64,000 nt of DNA from CAVYUC01 sp963771595 (GTDB lineage Bacteria; Bacteroidota; Bacteroidia; Bacteroidales; Prolixibacteraceae), in assembly GCA_963771595.1 (NCBI GenBank), contig CAVYUC010000028.1, positions 62,001 through 126,000 on the forward strand, given 5' to 3'. The position numbers and the translations under genes are program-made. The notes under the pieces are model-generated. The model saw only the letters and a program-made list of their open reading frames with translations. It did no database searches and was not told the origin of the DNA. Below are positions 8,970 to 15,968 of the stretch, in pieces (within the stretch, counting starts at the first letter, position 1; each line of letters opens with the position of its first letter).

Positions 8970-9610
8970 CTGTAAACCCCTCCGTTATTTAACCATTTTT
9001 TAGCGTTGAACGAATTTGTGAATTGCCAGAATGCCTCGTCGCGGGGAGTTGTTTGTACCTCCCAACTGTTTTTTTCAAATCCGTAAGTTTCCCTCATAAT
9101 ACTGTATTTTCTTAGCCAGATTCGTTTCGTGAGCGGCCGGTAAACAGGTGCATTTTTTACTGGCCTTGGATAGTATTTTTTATGATCGTCTTCATAAGCA
9201 AAGGTCTGGAGTTCATCCGCAGTTATTTTGCTGTTATTCCAAAGATTGATAACAGCTTTGCTCACTTCTTCATGTCTCAAATGGCGGGTATATTCCCCGT
9301 TTGGATTATGGGAAATAATCAGATCGTAATGTTTTTTGGGTAACAGAGTCAAAATTGTTTGCTCAAGCTCTTCTTCATCAAGCGGATTTTGTTCGGGCCC
9401 ATCATCCATATCACCCATAATCCCTTCTGATTTAAGTTCCTTTATTGCTTTATAAAATTTAGGTGCTCGTTCGGCGTCGCTCCCCCTGCAGAGCGAAATG
9501 ACAAAACAATTCCACGATGGGTGGCTCAATATTGTTCCTCCCGCCCATAATGTTTCATCATCGGGGTGAGCAACAATAACAGCTACGTTTTTAGGTTCTA
9601 TTTCATTCAT
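8966..9610 (-). CDS. PIG-L/LmbE family deacetylase
   Basis: A 214-residue zinc-dependent N-deacetylase. The metal-binding AHPDDE motif is seen in VIVAHPDDETLWAGGTIL (residues about 11-28). DYDLIISHNPNGEYTRHLRHEEV supplies the distal histidines near residue 125-140. The family removes an acetyl group from GlcNAc-type sugars. Its stop overlaps the start of the downstream GT4 gene by 4 bp, suggesting a two-step sugar conjugate pathway. It lies 6 bp downstream of the 133-residue eRF1-like gene, so all three may be one transcript. Confidence 0.85.
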   Translation of the reverse strand: MNEIEPKNVAVIVAHPDDETLWAGGTILSHPSWNCFVISLCRGSDAERAPKFYKAIKELKSEGIMGDMDDGPEQNPLDEEELEQTILTLLPKKHYDLIISHNPNGEYTRHLRHEEVSKAVINLWNNSKITADELQTFAYEDDHKKYYPRPVKNAPVYRPLTKRIWLRKYSIMRETYGFEKNSWEVQTTPRDEAFWQFTNSFNAKKWLNNGGVYR

Positions 9611-9616
9611 CTAACT

Positions 9617-10018
9617 TTACAAATTAATTACTTCGCTGTGCGCGTTAAAAAAGTCTTTCACATATGCATCCTGTTGATTGTCGGTCATATTATCCGCAGC
9701 TTGAACAGTTATTTTTATTTTTTCAAACTGGCGATTGTTTCTTAACAAGTTGAATAATTCAGTCTTGGCATCGGTGGGGCCAAAAAGAAGTACTTCATTG
9801 TAATCATTAATTACATAGCTCAATTTTCTATAAAACTCGGATTGTTGATTTTGTTCCTTATTGTGCATCAGACTTTCATTCAACCTAAGGTTTTCTAAAG
9901 GCCCAAGAAAAGCGGGAGAAATTTTCAACGTTTTTTTAACCATTTTATCGTTTGACAATTCTATTAAATTGGCAATTGAATGGTCCAACCAAATGCCTAA
10001 TTGTTTTGATGAATTCAT
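9617..10018 (-). CDS. small eRF1/translation-machinery-like protein
   Basis: A 133-residue soluble protein. It opens with LGIWLDHSIANLIEL (a beta-strand-D-strand pattern) and has YNEVLLFGPTDAKTELFNLL near residue 85. The FGPxxAKxEL block is typical of the short bacterial eRF1-like (baeRF) or 'translational machinery' family found in stress loci of Bacteroidota and Proteobacteria. The known function of these stand-alone domains is poor. It leads the PIG-L/GT4 gene run with a 6-bp gap. Family assignment is from motif memory. Confidence 0.5.
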   Translation of the reverse strand: MNSSKQLGIWLDHSIANLIELSNDKMVKKTLKISPAFLGPLENLRLNESLMHNKEQNQQSEFYRKLSYVINDYNEVLLFGPTDAKTELFNLLRNNRQFEKIKITVQAADNMTDNQQDAYVKDFFNAHSEVINL

Positions 10019-10053
10019 TTCAATTTTATTTTAATTGTTTATACTTGTTTGAT

Positions 10054-10638
10054 TCATGATTTTATTACATAAGAACCCGCTATTAAATCGTGCCATCCTT
10101 GTTTCTTGCGGTCAGTTGAAATGTACCATATTCCAAGGCCAAAAGGAGCAATGGAAATAAACACCGACAAACATCTGAACATGGCCCTGATAACACTTAT
10201 ATTTTTACCATACAGGTCAATAACTTTTAGTTTCAGCAATATTTTCCCGGGAGTGCCCTGTTAAGCCGAACTCTCGAATGTTGAATGATAAAAAACCCAA
10301 AGGCCTATACCAATGAAGAATCGGTAACTGTTCAGATCAAGGTCGTTGAAATTGAAAGAAAAGAGAAAAATTTCCGGTATTAGCAGCAGTGAAACTATAA
10401 TTAGTAAATCGATAAAAGTTGCCATCGATCGTATGCCAAGGCCGGCGTACGTGACTTTTAAATCCGGAGCATTTAAGGATTTGTATTTAAACTTTTTAAA
10501 TCCAGAAGTTCGTTTTGATTTTACTTGTCTCAACACGTCGTGTTCCAGAACAAAATCGGGTAATATTTGTGGCCCGTATTCTTTTATCGTTTTCATTTCT
10601 GTTTTTTTTATCTTCTGAAAAATATCCTTCATTAACAT
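10054..10638 (-). pseudogene. RDD-family membrane protein with in-frame TAA
   Basis: The start at 10638 leads into an N-terminal cytoplasmic part and then the RDD helix YAGLGIRSMATFIDLLIIVS with R and D in place. After the second helix (FFIGIGLWVFYHSTFESSA) an in-frame TAA at 10261-10263 interrupts the protein. The same frame continues as QGTPGKILLKLKVIDLYGKN, the canonical RDD motif, and a third helix to the stop at 10054. One codon change would restore a 194-residue protein. RDD proteins are small polytopic membrane proteins implicated in ion or osmolyte exchange. The nonsense codon separates helix 2 from the motif loop. Confidence 0.85.
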
Positions 10639-10658
10639 TGTTGGGATTAGGATTTACT

Positions 10659-10745
10659 TTACTTAATTGTTGGGATAATCAGAACCGGGATGGCTTTATT
10701 TTGTAACACTTTCCCAGTAACACTGCCGCACGTGCAATTCTGTTA
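10659..10745 (-). pseudogene. C-terminal remnant of a universal stress protein (UspA)
   Basis: The minus strand reads CGSVTGKVLQNKAIPVLIIP followed by TIK and a stop. This matches the conserved C-terminal ATP-binding end of UspA domains (GSVT.KVL....PVLVIP). Upstream codons (toward 10870) contain stops, and no N-terminal half is recognisable before the SPFH gene. It looks like the decayed tail of a stress gene, in line with its neighbours. The gap 10746-10871 otherwise shows nothing. Confidence 0.55.
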
Positions 10746-10871
10746 TCTCAGCCATTCGTACAGGCAAATGAAAATCCTGTTTCCGTTACTTATTGTGCGC
10801 TCGGACGGTAATCCAGAGCAATCTATATTTTTTTCGTTTTTTACCTTGTTATTTTTCCCATTCTCCCGTTT

Positions 10872-11777
10872 TTACCCGCGCGGAATTTCTTCAAGCAACT
10901 TTCCGGGTATATTATTTTTCTTTGGTTTTTCGGCCAAAGGCACAATTCCGGCCATTTCGCCAATGATGTTTACCAAATCGGAACCGGTTGGAATCACTAT
11001 TTTGGCATTGTTTCCGAGTGATGCTTCCAGTGCTTCCAGTTTACGCAAGAGTTGTGCATTTCCAATAAAATATTTATCGGCAGCTTCATTCACCAGTTTT
11101 ATGGCCTCAGCTTCTCCTTCGGCATGTAAAATTTTCGACTGTTTGTACCCTTCTGCTTCCTTAATTTTAGCACGTTTTATACCGTCGGCAACTGTTTCGG
11201 CTGCGGTGGCAGAATCAATGGCTGCTATTTTTTCGTTTTCAGCTTTCACCACTTTGTTCATGGTATCCTGTACATCGCGCGGCGGGTCGATTTCTTTCAA
11301 CTCGGTACGCACAATTTCAATTCCCCAGTTTTTGGTTTCTTCGTGCAGGGTCTTGTACAGTCCGGAATTAATTTTACCGCGTTCGCTATTGGCCGATTTT
11401 AATGTAAGCGTGCCAATAATATTACGTAGCGTTGTGCGGGCCAGGTTTACAATCTGCCATTTGTAATTGTTAACATTGTAAATCGATCCTTTTACACTCT
11501 CTTCGTCAGATTTTACCCTGAAATAAACCTGTGCATCCACACTGGCATTCAGGTTGTCGTTGGTGATAATTTCCTGTGGCTCGGCATCTACCATTTGCTC
11601 GGTTACATTCACCAGAAACAGCCGGTCGATAACCGGGAAAATCCAGTGAAATCCCGGAGCAGCAAGACTGTGATACTTTCCAAGCCGTTCAATCAATCCG
11701 CGGTGTGTCGGCCTTACAATTCTGATTCCTGCAAAAAGAATTATTACCACAGGAATAATTAAATACAAATAGTTCAT
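10872..11777 (-). CDS. SPFH/Band 7 (stomatin-like) membrane scaffold
   Basis: A 301-residue protein with one N-terminal membrane helix (YLYLIIPVVIILFAGI). The Band 7 domain follows (THRGLIERLGKYHSLAAPGF, then FLVNVTEQMVDAEPQEIITN), with the stomatin signature DPPRDVQDTMNKVVKAE near residue 160. An alanine/glutamate-rich coiled coil (AAETVADGIKRAKIKEAEGY) comes next. Such proteins form ring-like scaffolds on the inner face of the membrane and often modulate proteases or channels. It starts 18 bp after the CsbD-like gene on the same strand. There is no NfeD partner in the window. Confidence 0.88.
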   Translation of the reverse strand: MNYLYLIIPVVIILFAGIRIVRPTHRGLIERLGKYHSLAAPGFHWIFPVIDRLFLVNVTEQMVDAEPQEIITNDNLNASVDAQVYFRVKSDEESVKGSIYNVNNYKWQIVNLARTTLRNIIGTLTLKSANSERGKINSGLYKTLHEETKNWGIEIVRTELKEIDPPRDVQDTMNKVVKAENEKIAAIDSATAAETVADGIKRAKIKEAEGYKQSKILHAEGEAEAIKLVNEAADKYFIGNAQLLRKLEALEASLGNNAKIVIPTGSDLVNIIGEMAGIVPLAEKPKKNNIPGKLLEEIPRG

Positions 11778-11795
11778 TTTTATGGTTTTATGGTT

Positions 11796-11999
11796 CTATT
11801 TTATTAAAGAATAATCAAAAGAATCAATTACATCCAACAGATCTTTTTGTGATTTGCCTAATTTGGCAGAAATCATTTGTATCAAATCTCTCCTTGTTGT
11901 TCTTCCCCAAACCAAATCGGCATTTGTTAATTCAGGATACTTTTTCTGAAGTTTATCCCTGATAAATCCCCATTGTGCTACATTAAATTTTGCTTCCAT
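11796..11999 (-). CDS. small CsbD-like stress protein
   Basis: A 67-residue acidic/basic mixed soluble protein, MEAKFNVAQWGFIRDKLQKK. The order of an N-terminal aromatic-plus-helix segment, KKYPELTNADLVWG, and a second helix (LIQMISAKLGKSQKDLLDVI) matches CsbD-family general-stress proteins (KLKQKYPELTDDDL...LGKT-type pattern). Function in that family is unknown beyond stress induction. It lies 2 bp after the outer-membrane barrel gene and 18 bp before the SPFH gene, so the three are probably co-transcribed. Confidence 0.6.
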   Translation of the reverse strand: MEAKFNVAQWGFIRDKLQKKYPELTNADLVWGRTTRRDLIQMISAKLGKSQKDLLDVIDSFDYSLIK

Positions 12000-12001
12000 A
12001 A

Positions 12002-12502
12002 TTATATTTTTATTGTTAATCCGAATTTTCCGCCACTGAATGCATTGCCTCCACCAAATTCAAGGTTAATACCCACTTTATTGCTAAAATAGTACCGGCC
12101 GCCAATTTGTGCGCCCAGTCCAACATCGGATGTATGAGGGCCTTCATATTCGTTTGGCGAATTCCAGCTGTAAAATCCAAGATTCAATCCTGCGTAAAAA
12201 TCCCAGGGAGACGGAATATTCAATACGGTGTTGAAATGGTAATTGGCATTTCCCAAAATACCGATAATGGAGTGGTGGTACTTATCATTGCGCCAGTTGT
12301 TGTTATACGAGCGGAAAGACAATTCTCCACCCAGTGTAATATCGGGATGAACTGCGTGATCGAATCCCAAATAAACGGGAACTCCCCACGATGAAAGTCC
12401 AATACCCACATTAATTTGAGACTGTCCTTTTGATAGCGGACCCTGCGCAAAAACAACGCCTGCTGCTATCAGCAAAGCGAAAGTTAAAATCTGTTTTTTC
12501 AT
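12002..12502 (-). CDS. small outer-membrane beta-barrel protein
   Basis: A 166-residue protein with a cleavable signal peptide (MKKQILTFALLIAAGVVFAQ). Alternating hydrophobic/aromatic strands follow, e.g. SQINVGIGLSSWGVPVYLGF and WDFYAGLNLGFYSW, with glycine-rich turns and a last strand GGKFGLTIKI. That is the usual 8-stranded barrel layout of OmpW/OprF-type or Bacteroidota porin-like proteins. No ligand can be named. It precedes the CsbD-like and SPFH genes in the same direction. Confidence 0.75.
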   Translation of the reverse strand: MKKQILTFALLIAAGVVFAQGPLSKGQSQINVGIGLSSWGVPVYLGFDHAVHPDITLGGELSFRSYNNNWRNDKYHHSIIGILGNANYHFNTVLNIPSPWDFYAGLNLGFYSWNSPNEYEGPHTSDVGLGAQIGGRYYFSNKVGINLEFGGGNAFSGGKFGLTIKI

Positions 12503-12588
12503 AAATATTTATTGATATAAATTTGTGTTTCAATTAAATAGCACCTAAAAGTTGTCTGTTGAAAATTCCGGAAACTTCAAATACCAAA

Positions 12589-12789
12589 TCAGCGTTGTTT
12601 TATCCGGTTGTTGTTAAATTTTCTGTTAAACTGCCGGGGTGAATTTTGATTAAAAAGAATCCGGAGCAGGATAATAAAACCGGCCACCGGCACCAGAATA
12701 TCGATATACCGGAACGAGTAAAACCCAAAGGTTACAATGGCCCAAAGAAGCGCCAGCAAGCCGGCGATAATATAAAGTGAATTTTTCAT
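12589..12789 (-). CDS. 66-residue two-helix membrane protein
   Basis: Two hydrophobic helices, LYIIAGLLALLWAIVTFGFY and IDILVPVAGFIILLRILF, are followed by a basic tail (RQFNRKFNNNRIKQR). Small proteins of this kind (YgaP/lmo0937/DUF5670-like) are common in stress loci and this window has at least two more. The family is not recognised with certainty. It is isolated by about 80-90 bp on each side, between the barrel gene and a lipoprotein gene. Confidence 0.6.
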   Translation of the reverse strand: MKNSLYIIAGLLALLWAIVTFGFYSFRYIDILVPVAGFIILLRILFNQNSPRQFNRKFNNNRIKQR

Positions 12790-12868
12790 CTTGTAAATTA
12801 TTAATGATAAAGTGAAACCGGTGAATACAGTTTCATTTTATGAATTTTAAATTTCAGAATTATTTCAG

Positions 12869-13309
12869 CTAGAAATTTTCTGTAGTTAATACTACCAGGC
12901 TTCCGGGGTATTGTGTATTTATACCTTCCTCAGTGGTAATAAATATTTTAACGGGTTTATAGGAAGATACTGTTTCCAGCGATGCTGTGTGACGTTTTGA
13001 AAAAAAGCTTGTTGAGCTTTTTAACTGCCCCAGGTTTTCGGAATTTCCCTGGTCGGTTTCCATCCAAACCACATAGGTGTTTTTTGAGGGTTGAACCCTT
13101 TCAACTTCGGCCAGATCGGAGACCTCAATCTCTATAATATAATTCTTGTTTTTATCGGTTTTTACTACAGCAAAACCCTTTGCAGCCGGAACAACCGTTG
13201 AATTTTGAAAGGTATATTTTTTGGCGCACGATGTAATTGGAAGTATCATCATTACTGCAAAAACCACCATAAGGATATGGTTTACCGGTCTGTTTATTTG
13301 TGTTTTCAT
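12869..13309 (-). CDS. lipoprotein of unknown function
   Basis: A 146-residue protein with an N-terminal hydrophobic signal and lipobox (MMILPITSCAKKY), so it is probably lipidated at Cys 28 and attached to the inner or outer membrane. The mature part is beta-rich (FAVVKTDKNKNYIIEIEVSD, NTYVVWMETDQGNSENLGQL) and may be one immunoglobulin-like or anti-sigma-type sandwich domain. No family is recognised. A shared-architecture promoter lies at 13371-13439, giving a leader of about 55 nt. Confidence 0.75.
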   Translation of the reverse strand: MKTQINRPVNHILMVVFAVMMILPITSCAKKYTFQNSTVVPAAKGFAVVKTDKNKNYIIEIEVSDLAEVERVQPSKNTYVVWMETDQGNSENLGQLKSSTSFFSKRHTASLETVSSYKPVKIFITTEEGINTQYPGSLVVLTTENF

Positions 13310-13370
13310 TTAACGGATATGTTAAATTTCCGCAACTGGCGGTACAGCTGTGAATAAATTTTCACGTCAG

Positions 13371-13439
13371 CAAGTTCATCATTTTACGCGCAGAAAACAT
13401 TACACAATTATGAATAAGAGTTACATGATTCACATATTT
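13371..13439 (-). promoter_or_regulatory. shared-architecture promoter 2, upstream of the lipoprotein gene
   Basis: Minus-strand AATGTGTGAATCATGTAAC, then TGTAA 21 bp downstream, then TGAACTTG (13371-13378) as a weak -7 box after a 21-bp gap. It points at the lipoprotein gene starting at 13309. Confidence 0.7.
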
Positions 13440-13491
13440 ACCGATTACAAATTATTTTCTGAAATTTTTGATAAAGTACCATTCTGTTAAA

Positions 13492-13707
13492 TTATACCAA
13501 TGACACATCAGCAATTATCCCTGTTCCGGCATCAACAATCAGAATCTTGTCTTTTGCCAATTCAAAAAGACGCTGGTAGCAACTTTCGGAAGCAAATAAA
13601 ACATCCTCTAAAGAAAATTTTGATTTTCACTTTTCAGAATTTAGATAATCGAATACATCTTCCGTAGCAATTAATTTAAAGATAAATAAATAGTCGATTA
13701 ACGAGTA
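13492..13707 (-). pseudogene. PAS-domain sensor remnant with in-frame TGA
   Basis: The minus frame reads ...TEDVFDYLNSEK, a TGA (13627-13629), then SFSLEDVLFASESCYQRLFE without its first K/S/K codons. LAKDKILIVDAGTGIIADVS follows, then a stop. YQRLFELAKDKILIVDAGTG is the N-terminal strand of a PAS domain as found in two-component sensors. There is no start codon and the PAS domain ends after about 40 residues. It is therefore a decayed fragment directly downstream of shared promoter 3. Confidence 0.5.
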
Positions 13708-13720
13708 TTCCCTAAATCTT

Positions 13721-13790
13721 TAAATTTCAGGCTTTTTAATAAACATAGCATTGCACAATTCTGAATAAGAGTAACATCATTCACACATTT
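13721..13790 (-). promoter_or_regulatory. shared-architecture promoter 3, upstream of the PAS remnant
   Basis: Minus-strand distal box AAATGTGTGAATGATGTTAC, TGCAA 21 bp on, then GAAATTTA (13721-13728). It is the most diverged copy in the window and the gene it faces is broken, which fits joint decay. Confidence 0.6.
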
Positions 13791-13809
13791 TCATGCCTGG
13801 AAAGTGAAG

Positions 13810-15282
13810 TTATTTTGAATTTTTCAATACGTTTAATAGTTCCCTAAGGTTAACAGTTGCATAAGTTGAAGCATAATCCGACATGGCGTAGGGAATTATC
13901 AACTCATCATTATTGATCATCGATCCGCAGGAATAAACTACGTTGGGTACGTATCCTTCCCTTTCTTCTGCATTAGGCATTAACAGTGGCGATTTCAACC
14001 GGCCAATTTCTTTCTCGGGATTTTGAAGATCGAACAACGACACGCCGAGAACATATTCCCGCATCGGACCTACCCCGTGGGTAATTACCAACCAACCTTC
14101 CGGTGTTTCAATGGGAGAGCCACCATTTCCGATTTGAATAAATTCCCACGGAAATTTTGGCTGCTGCAACAATTTTGCTTCACGCCAAATTGAAATAGTA
14201 TCAGAAAAAGCGATGTAATTGTTGAAACCATCCAACCTGCACAGCATGGCATATTTCCCATTCACTTTACGCGGGAATAGCGCCATTCCTTTGTTTTGGG
14301 CAATCTCACCATGAAGAGGCAATACCCGGAAATGATAAAAATTTCTTGTATCAAGCATTTTAGGTAAAATGGTGGTGCCGTCGTAAGCTGTGTAGGTTGC
14401 ATAATAGCTTATTTTGCCTTCATCATCAGCAAATTTCACAAAGCGAGCATCTTCAATTCCGTTTTTTTCGTTTGACGAAACCGGGAAAATTACCCGTTCT
14501 GAAATGTTGGTGTCTAATGAAAAATCAAGTTCGTAATGCGAAGAGGCGAGCCAGATAATCTGGTTAAACAGTATTTCCTTATCTGCCGTAAGATGCAGTG
14601 ATTTTCTGGCTTCTTTTATACAATCGCGCAGTTCGCCATACGTAAAAGTATCGTTTAATCTATCGAGAATTAAATTCGGAGGAATAATCGCGCGAAAATC
14701 CTTCATCTCATTTAGTTTCTTTTTGAAGGAGGATTTTTCATAAATATACCTCCTGATGTGCTTTGCTTCTTCCAACATATTTCCAACCGGCTCCATGGAT
14801 AGTTTGTTGTCTTTATCCAATATACCGGTTCTGAAAACAATAGACGAAATATGCCCTTCTCCGGTCGCCCTGAAACTGAGAATAATCCTTTTTTCTTCAG
14901 CGCCTGTTTCCGACTGATCGGGATGTTCCATAATCGACGGATTAAAAAAGGCTGCCGATTCAATTGAGTACTCCATGGTAAAGTAGGAACCAATTAATAT
15001 TTTTTGAAATACGCTGAGTGTGTCAGGAGCAATTTTCAACTGTTTCAACAGATAGGAAATCTTATTAAAATGTTTTTCAAATATTTTAGAGATATTTCTG
15101 TGACGCATGGAGTAATCCCTGAGAATGGGATTTAACGCCTCTAATGCTGATACTTCAGTTATGCCAAGTACCGAACGGATAGTATTCAGCGCCCTTTCAT
15201 CACCGGTATAAAGAAACCGTGCAATTACCCTCGATGAATCAGGCATAAATTTTATGTCCTTCCTTTTTACCGCTACCTGCAT
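13810..15282 (-). CDS. GH130-family glycoside phosphorylase/hydrolase-like enzyme
   Basis: A 490-residue protein. The C-terminal 300 residues have the GH130 five-bladed propeller pattern: GIEDARFVKFADD (residues about 265-277), YAMLCRLDGFNNYIAFSD, IGNGGSPIETPEGWLVITHG and REGYVPNVVYSCGSMINNDE. GxEDxR and the P-x-ET-x-GWL-x-ITHG box are family signatures; the enzymes phosphorolyse or hydrolyse beta-mannosides. The N-terminal 200 residues are helical and extra. The related GT4 gene (7827-8969) and glgP suggest a shared sugar pathway (inference). Confidence 0.85.
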   Translation of the reverse strand: MQVAVKRKDIKFMPDSSRVIARFLYTGDERALNTIRSVLGITEVSALEALNPILRDYSMRHRNISKIFEKHFNKISYLLKQLKIAPDTLSVFQKILIGSYFTMEYSIESAAFFNPSIMEHPDQSETGAEEKRIILSFRATGEGHISSIVFRTGILDKDNKLSMEPVGNMLEEAKHIRRYIYEKSSFKKKLNEMKDFRAIIPPNLILDRLNDTFTYGELRDCIKEARKSLHLTADKEILFNQIIWLASSHYELDFSLDTNISERVIFPVSSNEKNGIEDARFVKFADDEGKISYYATYTAYDGTTILPKMLDTRNFYHFRVLPLHGEIAQNKGMALFPRKVNGKYAMLCRLDGFNNYIAFSDTISIWREAKLLQQPKFPWEFIQIGNGGSPIETPEGWLVITHGVGPMREYVLGVSLFDLQNPEKEIGRLKSPLLMPNAEEREGYVPNVVYSCGSMINNDELIIPYAMSDYASTYATVNLRELLNVLKNSK

Positions 15283-15417
15283 TTACTTTTCGTATTTAAA
15301 CTTTCTAAAGGTAGTGTTTAAAGTGAATTAACTACTATTATAATCTGGCAGCTAAAATTTAAGGAAGATGGACTTTATTGGTAACTTACACTACCTTCAG
15401 ACCGTGTATCCGCAGGC

Positions 15418-15966
15418 TCATTTGAACTTTGAAATATCAACCACCGACAACAGACATTTTTGATCGTCTTCGTTTACAATTCCTTCCAAATATACCGGGC
15501 ACAAAGGTTTGTTATCGTAGCCCAGTATAACCTCGCACGATTCTTTTGAGTTATTGCTGTAAACTTTTCGTAAAAACTTGCTAAACAAAGGTTTTGATTC
15601 TTCCGAGACAAAAAGTTTAAAATTGCTGTTTATCAAACTAAAACGCCTTTCGCGTAACATATCGGCACCGGTAAAATTCAGGTCATGAATTGTTCCGTCA
15701 GCATCGAGCAAAAAATAACCCATGGGTGATAAATCAAAAAGCATGGTATATTTTTTAAGTGCCGTTTCGGCTGTTTCATAAGCCTGGCGCAGCTCCTCAT
15801 TCTGCATTTCCAGTTCAATCTGATGCACCTGCAATTCATGAAGTAGTTTATTTACTTCTATTTCTTTCAGTGCATCGGCCTCTTTCCTGTGCATTTCTTT
15901 CACTTGTTTTTCAGCTATTTCCCGCAGCACCTGGGCATTGGTAAAATCTATTTCTTCTGAATTCAT
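15418..15966 (-). CDS. stand-alone coiled-coil plus PAS protein
   Basis: A 182-residue cytoplasmic protein. Residues 1-70 are a long coiled coil (KLLHELQVHQIELEMQNEEL) and 70-180 one PAS domain (YTMLFDLSPMGYFLLDADGT, NFTGADMLRERRF). It lacks kinase, GGDEF or HTH output. The coiled-coil motif LxxHQxELExQNEEL is the usual start of multi-PAS histidine kinases, so this could be a truncated sensor, but the stop is clean. It begins 2 bp after the CheB-CheR-PAS gene, so the two are co-transcribed and it may act as an accessory sensor for it. Confidence 0.75.
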   Translation of the reverse strand: MNSEEIDFTNAQVLREIAEKQVKEMHRKEADALKEIEVNKLLHELQVHQIELEMQNEELRQAYETAETALKKYTMLFDLSPMGYFLLDADGTIHDLNFTGADMLRERRFSLINSNFKLFVSEESKPLFSKFLRKVYSNNSKESCEVILGYDNKPLCPVYLEGIVNEDDQKCLLSVVDISKFK

Positions 15967-15968
15967 AG

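Noticed and set aside
10690..11466. A 258-codon plus-strand ORF opposite the SPFH gene
   Set aside because: It is the shadow of the real gene: serine/phenylalanine-rich, no domain, and the minus frame has clear Band 7 motifs.
13627..13629. TGA in the PAS fragment or TAA in the hybrid kinase as recoded sense codons
   Set aside because: Both codons end many intact genes in the window, the interrupted genes use different stops, and no SECIS-like structure or recoding signal is seen.
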